64,000 nt of DNA from assembly GCA_963793245.1 (NCBI GenBank), contig CAWBZG010000002.1, positions 682,001 to 746,000 on the forward strand. The letters run 5' to 3'. Below the pieces are notes generated by a model, which was not told the DNA's origin, did no database searches, and was given only the letters and a program-made list of their open reading frames with translations. This document shows positions 44,424 to 55,198 of this stretch, in pieces (position 1 is the first letter of the stretch; every line of letters starts with the position of its first letter). The stretch comes from CAXBBB01 sp963793245 (GTDB lineage Bacteria; Bacteroidota; Rhodothermia; Rhodothermales; BA12). Both the position numbers and the translations under genes were made by a program.

Positions 44424-44849
44424 ATGATGGCGCTCGACCCGGCCTACCTCGCTGAACTGGCGACGCGCATTTCGTTTATCAGCGCGCTGTTGGGCGGATT
44501 CGCGGCGGCCTTCTTCGCGACCCTTCTGGCACCGGAGCGCTCGGGGAAGTTGATCAACTGGGCAACCGGCTGCACGGCTGTCGCCGCTGTCTCGCTCATC
44601 TGCGCTGCCGTCATCATGGCGTTCATCGCGGCGGGCGTCCATCCGGCTGCGCCCACTGGGTACCAAGAGGCAGCTAGCGCCCAGACGCCTCGCACCATCA
44701 GCGTGCTCTGCCTGTTCATCGGCACGTTTGCCTTGCTGATTGCCGTCGCGCTCGGCGGATGGCTGCGGTCGCGCGCCGTCGGTATCACAGCGACGGCTGC
44801 GGCAGTCGTTGGGGGCCTGATTCTACTCTGGGCGTTCGCGGGTTTTTGA
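44424..44849 (+). CDS. Four-helix membrane protein of unknown function
   Basis: 141 residues starting two bases past the rseP stop (ATG 44424); an alternative longer frame runs antisense-like through rseP and is discarded. Four hydrophobic helices are visible: ISFISALLGGFAAAFFATLL, GCTAVAAVSLICAAVIMAFI, SVLCLFIGTFALLIAVALGG and ITATAAAVVGGLILLWAFAG. No named domain is recognised. Its tight spacing after rseP suggests co-transcription and perhaps a role in the same membrane process. A GTGCT/AGCAC hairpin with a TTCG-type tip lies about 70 bases past its stop. Confidence 0.7.
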   Translation: MMALDPAYLAELATRISFISALLGGFAAAFFATLLAPERSGKLINWATGCTAVAAVSLICAAVIMAFIAAGVHPAAPTGYQEAASAQTPRTISVLCLFIGTFALLIAVALGGWLRSRAVGITATAAAVVGGLILLWAFAGF

Positions 44850-44978
44850 GTCGACCCAAGAGTGAGTCGGGTTCAGGCGGTCGGGGCGAGGCTCGGCGTG
44901 TGCTGCTTCGGAGCACGTCCACAGTTTGGAAAGTAGTCGTCGCGGTTGGAGATTAGAACAGACTCGACCTCGACTCCG

Positions 44979-47237
44979 ATGCGCTTCCTGATTCTGACTC
45001 TCCTCCTCGCCGCACCACTATCGGCTCAGCAAATCGAGTGGACCAACGTCGGCGGTCCCCCAGGCGGATTGCTCCCCGTCCTCCACACGACCGAATCGGG
45101 CGCACTCCTCGCCGTCGACGAAATCGGACGCATGGGCCGCTCGACCGACGAGGGCGACACGTGGTCGATCGTCGATCTCTCGGGCGTCAACGGATTCTCA
45201 AACGCACCCGGCGAAACACTCGCCGCAACAGACGTAGGTGTCTATCACTCGACCGACGATGGCGCGATGTGGACGCTGCTGGCTTCCTCTCCGCAACCCC
45301 TTCACTCCGTTGCGCGCGTGACTGATGCGACGCTGCTCGCCACCGCAACTTCGTCCAGGCGCGAAGACCTGCAGTACCTAACCCAGGATGACGGCTCCAC
45401 CTGGGATCTGATCGGCGTTGGAGGTAGTCACGTGTTTCGAGGCCAAAATGGAGTTGTCTACGCCGCTGGAGCGGGGCAACGGATCAACTATACACGTCAG
45501 AGCCGATTGCTCGAGTGGAACGACGCCGCTGCACGCTGGGATACCCTCGCTGGTCCCAACGTCGATGGACGTTTCAGCGCTCAGGTACGCGCCATAGACG
45601 CGCTAAGCGATGGGACGATCTTCGTGGCGACAGGCCAGCAGGGAACCCTCTGGTGTTCACTCGGAGGACTGCATGTTCGTTCTCCGCAGGGCGATTGGGC
45701 CATCTACAGAGAAACCGAGATTTCGTGCTATGGCCCGTCCACTCCCGACTGGCAGACGCTCTCTATGGTGGTGAGGGGTGAGGACGTGCTGGTAGGGCGG
45801 CATGGGCAAGTGGATCGGTACGTTCCAACGGGAGCCGGAGCCTATCAGCTAGATCAGTCCTACGACGTACCGGGCGACGCCGCAGTGTACGCGTTGACCG
45901 CAAATGATAGTCGAATACTGGCTTCGTCAGCACGCGACTGCTTTATCCTGATCGACGGGCCGGGCGAATGCACAACCGCAGGAGTAGCGGGCATAGATCG
46001 GTCGAGCGGACTCTCCAGCGAAGTGGGATTCGGAATGCAGAAGGTGCGCGTGCTCAACTCGAGTCTTTATAGACAGCAGACGCTTGCGCTCACCGATTTC
46101 GGAGTGTGGGGCGTGGACCTATCATGCAGAGGAGCGCAGTGCCGACCCGACTGGGAGTCCATTGTCTCGCCTTCCGTAGGTCATCCTGATTTAGCGACGC
46201 GCGTCGAGCGTTCTCCTTGGATATACTTGTCAGGAGGCGAGGGAGATGGGTTGGTTGTGACGAGTGATATTCCTTTCGGGTATAGTGGGTCAGTGTGGGA
46301 AGAAGGCAAATGGCGCTATCTGGACTCCGAATATGGAGGCGTCTCCCTCACTGCCGGGGGCGACAGCTTGCTCTTTGCGACGAGTGAGCGAGACGGCACT
46401 TTTCTATCGGTTGACAGAGGGCGCACGGTTGAGCGTGTGTCGGAACGAGGGTTCTTCGAACTCAAATTTGATTACTTCACAGGGGGACAGTTGCTGGCGG
46501 GGGGAGAGGACGGAGTGTATGCATCCGCCGACAGCGGGGCGACCTGGGAGATCTGGATCAACACGGCAAAACTGGGGCCGGTACGCAGCATCAAGTACGG
46601 GGCAAGCGAACTCCGACTAGCCAAGACGAGCGGAGGAGCAACGCCTATTCCTCTTCTCGGCGTTCTGGCTGGGCATACCGTGTTTCGCTGGATGTCGAAT
46701 ACCATCGTTGAACCGGGTGAAGGGTGGACCCTGCCTGACAGCGTCGACTTGGAGAGTGCCCGTCTCGTCGACGTAATTCACACCTGCGTGGCTACCCGGA
46801 CCGAGTTGTGGTGCCCCACCGAAGGCACGGGTGAGATGGAGCGCATCTATCGTTCGTCACCTGGAGAAAGGCGTCAGATGCTTGCCGCAGTTGGAGTACA
46901 AGTTGAGGCAAACGAGTATCGCGCGGTCGTAGCAAGCGCTAGAGGAGTACTCGTGCGTGTGCAGCCAGTCTTTGTCGCAGAAGCCGAGACCCTCGCCCCG
47001 GCAAACCCAGGATTGATCGTGCATCCCAACCCCGTCGCTAACCGCGCCGGGATCACACTCCCACCCCAAGCGACGAGCGCCACCATCTTCGACGCTATGG
47101 GACGCCGCATCGCCCGGCTCGACGTGACAGCCACAACGACCGAGTGGGACGCATCCGGCAGCGCGCCTGGCATCTACTTCGTGCGCGTCGAAACACCGAG
47201 CGGACCGGTCAGCCGCGCCCTCGTCGTCGTTCGGTAG
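44979..47237 (+). CDS. Secreted BNR-repeat protein with type IX sorting domain
   Basis: About 752 residues. ATG 44979 gives the signal MRFLILTLLLAAPLSAQQ; an upstream in-frame ATG would add 11 residues. The body is a beta-propeller with Asp-box repeats (RSTDEGDTW, HSTDDGAMW, ASADSGATW). The C-terminus is a type IX secretion sorting domain (LIVHPNPVANRAGITLPPQ, TIFDAMGRRIARLDV, APGIYFVRVE, final VVVR), intact in one frame. It should be translocated across the outer membrane by the type IX machinery and either released or anchored. Its closest analogue in the window is the protein at 26670-29402; both lack enzyme motifs. Confidence 0.85.
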   Translation: MRFLILTLLLAAPLSAQQIEWTNVGGPPGGLLPVLHTTESGALLAVDEIGRMGRSTDEGDTWSIVDLSGVNGFSNAPGETLAATDVGVYHSTDDGAMWTLLASSPQPLHSVARVTDATLLATATSSRREDLQYLTQDDGSTWDLIGVGGSHVFRGQNGVVYAAGAGQRINYTRQSRLLEWNDAAARWDTLAGPNVDGRFSAQVRAIDALSDGTIFVATGQQGTLWCSLGGLHVRSPQGDWAIYRETEISCYGPSTPDWQTLSMVVRGEDVLVGRHGQVDRYVPTGAGAYQLDQSYDVPGDAAVYALTANDSRILASSARDCFILIDGPGECTTAGVAGIDRSSGLSSEVGFGMQKVRVLNSSLYRQQTLALTDFGVWGVDLSCRGAQCRPDWESIVSPSVGHPDLATRVERSPWIYLSGGEGDGLVVTSDIPFGYSGSVWEEGKWRYLDSEYGGVSLTAGGDSLLFATSERDGTFLSVDRGRTVERVSERGFFELKFDYFTGGQLLAGGEDGVYASADSGATWEIWINTAKLGPVRSIKYGASELRLAKTSGGATPIPLLGVLAGHTVFRWMSNTIVEPGEGWTLPDSVDLESARLVDVIHTCVATRTELWCPTEGTGEMERIYRSSPGERRQMLAAVGVQVEANEYRAVVASARGVLVRVQPVFVAEAETLAPANPGLIVHPNPVANRAGITLPPQATSATIFDAMGRRIARLDVTATTTEWDASGSAPGIYFVRVETPSGPVSRALVVVR

Positions 47238-47274
47238 CATTGGAGACTTGGCAAGTCCGAATGGATCTGCCAGG

Positions 47275-47553
47275 TCAGGGCGCGCCCTCGACCGTCCAGT
47301 CCTCCACGACGGCGACGATGATCACGTTGGCGGGCGTCGGCACGCCCATGAGTTGCTCGCTCACGGCGCCTTCCTTGGCGATCAAAACCGCGTCGCCCAC
47401 GCCCGCGCTGAACCCTGGGTCGAGCGCCACCTGAATCCCGCCGCTCACGCTCCCATCTGCCGACAGCGTCCGCACGGCGAGCAGCTTGGCCGGACGCAGC
47501 GTCGCGTCTTTGCGCGGTGCAACGGCGGTTCCGACGACGCGGCAGAGGTTCAT
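47275..47553 (-). CDS. EutN/CcmL-family pentameric vertex protein homologue
   Basis: A 92-residue protein from ATG 47553: MNLCRVVGTAVAPRKDATLR, PAKLLAVRTLSADG, VALDPGFSAGVGDAVLIAKE and a C-terminal VIIVAVVEDWTVEG. The order VVGTVVA-RKD, KLL-V, GAGVG-VL and the final I-VD-like strand match the EutN/CcmL (BMC vertex) fold. The usual aspartate/glycine signature of the AGVGE loop reads AGVGD here, which is acceptable. There are no shell hexamer (BMC domain) or carboxysome/eut genes nearby, so it is probably a solitary pentamer of unknown role. It converges on the type IX cargo gene and is divergent from ileS. Confidence 0.85.
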   Translation of the reverse strand: MNLCRVVGTAVAPRKDATLRPAKLLAVRTLSADGSVSGGIQVALDPGFSAGVGDAVLIAKEGAVSEQLMGVPTPANVIIVAVVEDWTVEGAP

Positions 47554-47708
47554 GGGAGCAGGAGGGTAGTGAGGTGCAAGGATAGGGACGATGCGTACGA
47601 CTTGCCTGAAAAGAGCGCTTGCGTTTCGGAGCAGGCAGCAGTGAGGACGCCCCTTTCTCGTATCGCCGATATATAACGACGCTCCACATGCCCCGCACAG
47701 CCGCTCGT

Positions 47709-47716
47709 TATCTTTC
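47709..47716 (+). promoter_or_regulatory. Candidate -7 box of ileS
   Basis: TATCTTTC matches TAnnTTTG at seven of eight positions and ends 23 bases before the ileS ATG at 47740. No good TTTG lies at the expected -33 position. It is the best TAnnTTTG-like match I noted in the window. Confidence 0.45.
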
Positions 47717-47739
47717 GGGCCGCTCTCGACCGATCCCGA

Positions 47740-50700
47740 ATGGCTGACTCCAACCGCCCGCAACTCCCCGCTCTCGACACCCGCTCCGCGCAGACGCGTG
47801 AGGACGAACTCCGCTCCTGGTGGGAGGCGAACCGCATTTTCGAGCGCAGCATGGATCGCCCCGACGCGCCCTCGTTCGCGTTCTACGAAGGCCCACCGAC
47901 GGCCAACGGACGCCCCGGCATCCACCATGCGATGGGTCGCACAGTCAAGGACGCCTTCTGCCGCTACAAAACGCTCAAAGGCTACCGCGTCGAGCGAAAA
48001 GCGGGCTGGGACACGCACGGTCTGCCCGTCGAGATCGAAGTCGAGAAAGCGCTCGGACTCGAAGGCCGCCACCAGGTCGAGGAGTACGGCATCGCCAAAT
48101 ACAACGCCGAGTGCCGCAAAAGCGTGCTCAAGTACAAGCACCTGTGGGACGACCTGACGCAGCGCATGGGCTATTGGGTCGACCTCGACGCGCCCTACGT
48201 CACGTTCGAGAACGAATACATTGAAAGCGTTTGGCACCTGCTCAAACGATTGTTCGATAAGGGGTTGCTCTACCAGGGCTACAAAATCCAGTGGTACAGC
48301 CCGGCCAACAACACCGTGCTGTCGTCGCACGAAGTCAGTCTCGGGTATAAGGAAGTTCAGGATCCGTCGATCTATGTCAAGGCGAAGGTTGTCGGCGAAG
48401 AAGACACGTTTCTACTCATGTGGACGACGACGCCCTGGACGACGCCGAGCAACACGCTGATGGCTGTCGGGGCGGGTGTCGACTACGTCTGGGCTGAACT
48501 GGCCGAGTCGGGCGAGCGGTTGATTCTGGCGCGCGAGCGCCTATCCGTGTTGGGCGATGCCGAGTATTCCATCGTTGGCGAGAAGAAGGGTAGCGAGATG
48601 GTCGGAATGCGCTACGAGCCGTTCTTCGACTGGTTTGTGGGCGAAGAGGGCAGCGAAAACGCCTGGCAGGTCGTCACCGCCGACTACGTCACCACGAGCG
48701 ACGGTACTGGCGTCGTCCACACCGCGCCCGCGTTCGGTGCCGATGACTTCGCGACGGGGCAGAAGCACGACACACCGGTCTTCAACCCGGTCGAACCCGA
48801 CGGCACGTTCTCGCCAGGCGTTCCACTCGTAGCCGGGATGGACTTCAAAGCCGCCGACAAGGTGCTGGCGCGCGATCTGCGCGAGCGCGGGCTGATGTTT
48901 CGGCACGAGACCTTCCTCCACAACTACCCGCACGATTGGCGCAAGGGCACGCCGCTGCTCCAATATCCCGTCCTGAGTTGGTTCGTCCGTACAACGGATT
49001 ACAAAGACCGGCTCGTCGAACTCAACGAAACCATCGGATGGCATCCTGCCGGTGTCGGGACCGGTCGCTTCGGAGAGTGGCTACGCGGCAACGTCGACTG
49101 GGCGCTCAGCCGCAGCCGCTACTGGGGCACGCCGCTTCCGATCTGGACGTCCGACCGCGATCCCGAGCAGATCGAGTGTATCGGCTCGATCGAAGAGTTG
49201 CGCGAGAAGGTCGGTGGCGAGTTTCCCGCCGACGCGATCAACCCCGAGACGGGCGAACTCGACCTGCACCGCCCCTACGCCGACGCCATCACGTGGCCCG
49301 ACGGCAATGGCGGCACGATGCGGCGCACGCCCGACCTGATCGACGTGTGGTTCGACAGTGGGGCGATGCCGTTTGCGCAGTGGCACTATCCGTTCGAGAA
49401 CAAGGACAAGTTCGAGCAATCCTTCCCGGCTGACTTTATCGCCGAGGGCGTCGACCAGACGCGCGGTTGGTTCTACACGCTCCACGCCATCGCCGTGCTT
49501 CTCGAAGACAGCGTGGCGTACAAAAACGTCGTCGTCAACGGACTCGTCCTCGACGCCAAGGGCGAGAAGATGTCCAAGTCGAAGGGCAATGCCGTCGACC
49601 CATTCGCTACGCTCGACGCGTACGGCGCCGACGTGGTGCGCTGGTACATGATGAGCAATGCGCCGCCGTGGGAAAACCTGCGCTTCGACGAAAAGGGCCT
49701 GCAAGAGACACGAAGCAAGTTTTTCGGCACGCTCGAAAACGTCTACTCCTTCCTCTCGACCTACGCCGCTCTCGACAGCGCCCGACTGGTCGACGGCGCC
49801 CGATCTGGCGAGCCGCCCCGAACTCGATCGCTGGATCGTCAGCCGTCTCCACGGTCTCTACGCCGACGCTGACGAAGCCCTCGCAGAGTACAACCCAACC
49901 AAAGCCGCCCGCGCCGCTGAGACGTTCGCCGACGACCTCTCAGTAACTGGTACCTGCGCCGCAGCCGCCGCCGCTTCTGGAAGGGCGAATCGGACGCCGA
50001 CAAACTCGCAGCTTATCACACCGTCCACGCCTGCCTGCTCGGACTGGCGCACGTCATCAGCCCCATCGCGCCGTTCTTCGCCGACGATCTGTACCGCAAA
50101 CTGACAGCCGTCGTCCCAGGCGACGTACCCGAGTCCGTCCACCTGAGTCGCTTCCCCGACGCCGACGAGACCGCGCGCGATAGGGATCTGGAACGCCGAA
50201 TGGAACTGGCGCGCACGATCTCGTCGCTCACGCTTGCGGCTACGCAACGAAGCCGCCCAAGGCGTCCGGCAGCCGCTCGAGCCGGTTGCTCGTCGTCGTC
50301 GGCCCAGACGCCGCCCAAGCCGACGTGGAAGCCGTCCGAGGCGTGATCCTGGACGAGGTCAACGTCAAAGCCATCGAATACGTCGACGCCGCCAGCGACT
50401 TCGTCACGCGCTCCGTCGCCCCCAACTTCCGCGTTCTGGGCAAGAAGCTCGGCAAAGGGATGAAAGCCGCCGCCGCCCGCATCGGCCGAGATGACCGACG
50501 GCGAAGTCGACGAGTACGTCGCCCAAGGCAGCGTCACCCTCGACTTCGATGGAACGATGCTCGTCCTCGACGAAGGCGATCTGACCGTCAAGAGCGAAGG
50601 CGTCGAAGGCTGGCTGGTGGCAAGCGAAGGCGGCGTAACCGTCGCCCTCGACACCGCCCTCACGCCCGAACTGATCGCCGAAGGCCTGGCCCGCGAAACC

Positions 50701-50937
50701 GTCAACCGCATCCAAAACCTCCGCAAAGACGCCGGACTCGACGTATCCGACCGCATCGCCCTACGCCTCACAACCGACTCCGAAGAACTCACCGCCGCCC
50801 TCGACACCCACCGCGCCTACATCTATGGGGAGACGTTGGCGTCGGAGATGGATGCGGAAGGGGAGCAGGACGCTGCTTTGGAAACGGAGATCGGTAAATA
50901 TGTGCTCGGTATCCGGTTGCGTCGAGTAGAAGGCTGA
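47740..50937 (+). CDS. ileS: Isoleucyl-tRNA synthetase, type 2-like (five apparent frameshifts in the 3' third)
   Basis: The first 680 residues are intact: catalytic HIGH region GPPTANGRPGIHHAMGR, GWDTHGLPVEIEVEKALGLE, the editing domain with TTPWTTPSNTLMAVG, and KMSKS in GEKMSKSKGNAVDP. The GIHH form is that of eukaryote-like IleS2 enzymes. Beyond 49790 the protein must change frame at about 49791, 49940, 50233, 50283 and 50486 to give ELDRWIVSRLHGLY, NWYLRRSRRRFWKG, LRNEAAQGVRQPLE, LLVVVGPDAAQADVEAV and MTDGEVDEYVAQGS, ending at 50937. Each is explained by one or two extra bases. Because ileS is essential, sequence error is the simplest reading. It is followed by a glucosidase gene on the other strand. 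Confidence 0.88.
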
Positions 50938-50970
50938 CGCTCTCTACCTCTATAGATTGGTTAATCTCGA

Positions 50971-53660
<2,690 letters not shown>

Positions 53661-53969
53661 GTGGTGGAGGGCGATGGCCTTCGGCAAGTTGGCGGAGGCG
53701 AGTGGGGGAGAGTCCGTCTGACTGGTATCTGCTCGTGGGGTTCGAGGAAATACCGTTTTGCCGACCCACTCAGATCAGACAGAATAACGCAGCGCTACAT
53801 TGCCTGAGCGCAGATGCATTGCCCGCATTGATACCGGAACGCCGCCCATTGGCGTTTCGTAGCATACTGCTCTCCGGTCGCCGCTATGACCAGAGCCGCT
53901 TCCGCTGATATACGGACGCTCGACGGGCGTCCGTTTCTGTTTTTCCATCCTACGACTTTCCTTTCCGAC
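53661..53969. other. 309-bp divergent gap between glucosidase and DksA-like genes
   Basis: The start codons of the glucosidase (minus strand) and DksA-like gene (plus strand) point away from each other, so both promoters should lie here. I see no clear TTTG/TAnnTTTG pair, palindrome, riboswitch or small gene. A frame that runs into the DksA-like gene from 53886 lacks homology in its first 28 codons. Confidence 0.4.
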
Positions 53970-54491
53970 ATGGCTACCGATCCCACCCCCGCCAAACCGA
54001 TTACCGAAACCGACAACCCCGCCGACCGACTCTCGGGCGACATCCTTCAGGTGCCGCTCCACGATGATCCCGATCTGGAAGCCGTCGTAGCCGGTGCGAC
54101 CGAGGTCGAAATCAAGCCAGGCGATACACCGCTCGAAACCGAGGACCTGGAGTTTTTCAAAAAGCTGATTGAGAAGCGCAAAGCCGAAGCCACCGACGAC
54201 ATCGCTCGGATGAAGGAGCACTTGGCGAACGCGCGCGAGCAGTCCGAAAACGATACGGCCTTCAGTTCGCACATGGCCGACGCCGGAACAGACGCGATGG
54301 AGCGCGAGAAGCTGCACCTGATGGTAGCGCGCCAGCAGAAATACGTCGGCTATCTCGACCGCGCGCTGGAGCGCATCGAGAACCACACGTACGGCATCTG
54401 CAAGGTGACCGGCAAGCCGATCAGCAAGGAGCGTCTCAAAGCCGTTCCTCACACCGAAATTTCCATCGAAGCCAAGCGCCAGCAGGGGTGA
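53970..54491 (+). CDS. TraR/DksA-family protein lacking the zinc cysteines
   Basis: 173 residues from ATG 53970; an upstream in-frame ATG would prepend unrelated sequence. A variable acidic N-terminus is followed by the DksA coiled coil (LETEDLEFFKKLIEKRKAEA through MEREKLHLMVARQQKYVGYL) and the C-terminal element YGICKVTGKPISKERLKAVP. Only one cysteine of the C4 zinc finger (CKVT) remains, as in many Bacteroidota members, which likely fold without zinc. Proteins of this family modulate RNA polymerase together with ppGpp. It lies 45 bases upstream of lspA, in the order ileS, dksA-like, lspA seen in Bacteroidota. Confidence 0.9.
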   Translation: MATDPTPAKPITETDNPADRLSGDILQVPLHDDPDLEAVVAGATEVEIKPGDTPLETEDLEFFKKLIEKRKAEATDDIARMKEHLANAREQSENDTAFSSHMADAGTDAMEREKLHLMVARQQKYVGYLDRALERIENHTYGICKVTGKPISKERLKAVPHTEISIEAKRQQG

Positions 54492-54535
54492 TGGTCGGCT
54501 GCTGCTGATCCTCGTCCGGCCCGCCGCCCGACTCT

Positions 54536-55198
54536 ATGCGCGTTCTCTGGGTTACGGCCCTCGTCCTCTTCATCGACCAGGTCACCAAGACGATCGTCGT
54601 CCAGACGATGCGGCTCTACGAGTCCATTCCGCTGATCGGCGACGTATTCAAGTTCACCTACACGACCAATCCGGGTATCGCATTCGGACTGACGTTTGGT
54701 CCGCAGTGGCTCACGTCGGCGTTCGCGCTCGTCGCTACGACGGTCATCTGTGTCTATCTGTGGAGCGTGCGCGATTCGCTCCTGTCGTTTCGGTGGAGCC
54801 TCGCGATGATTCTGGGTGGGGCGCTAGGCAATATCGTCGACCGCGCCTTCTATGGGCTGATCTACGGGCGCGGTGGGCTGCATCCGTTCTCGATAGAGCC
54901 GACGCTATTCCATGGCCGAGTCGTCGACTTCATTCACATCGACCTGTATGGGGGCGGGCTGATCAATCTGCCCCTGATCGGAGAGGTACCTTTTCCGCCT
55001 CTGTTTCCGATCTGGAACGTCGCGGATATGGCCATCGTGGTGGGAGTCGTCGGCTACGTGGTGTTCCACGGACGCTACCTCAAAGACGCCCAAGCCCGGC
55101 TCGAATCCCACCGCCGCGAGATGGAACGCACCGCCCCAATTCCGTCGCCGCTCGTACCCAAGACGGATGTGGTTTCTGGAGAAGAGCACAGTCTATAG
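54536..55198 (+). CDS. lspA: Lipoprotein signal peptidase (signal peptidase II)
   Basis: A 220-residue inner-membrane aspartic peptidase with four helices. Conserved blocks are FIDQVTKTIVV (N-terminal), NPGIAFGL, LGGALGNIVDRAFYG and VVDFIHIDL, and the catalytic Asp pair is in GNIVDR and FPIWNVADMAIVVG. It removes the signal peptide of diacylglyceryl-modified prolipoproteins, several of which are encoded in this window. The C-terminal 40 residues are a hydrophilic, variable tail longer than in E. coli. Its end overlaps the convergent TonB-receptor gene by six bases. Confidence 0.95.
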   Translation: MRVLWVTALVLFIDQVTKTIVVQTMRLYESIPLIGDVFKFTYTTNPGIAFGLTFGPQWLTSAFALVATTVICVYLWSVRDSLLSFRWSLAMILGGALGNIVDRAFYGLIYGRGGLHPFSIEPTLFHGRVVDFIHIDLYGGGLINLPLIGEVPFPPLFPIWNVADMAIVVGVVGYVVFHGRYLKDAQARLESHRREMERTAPIPSPLVPKTDVVSGEEHSL

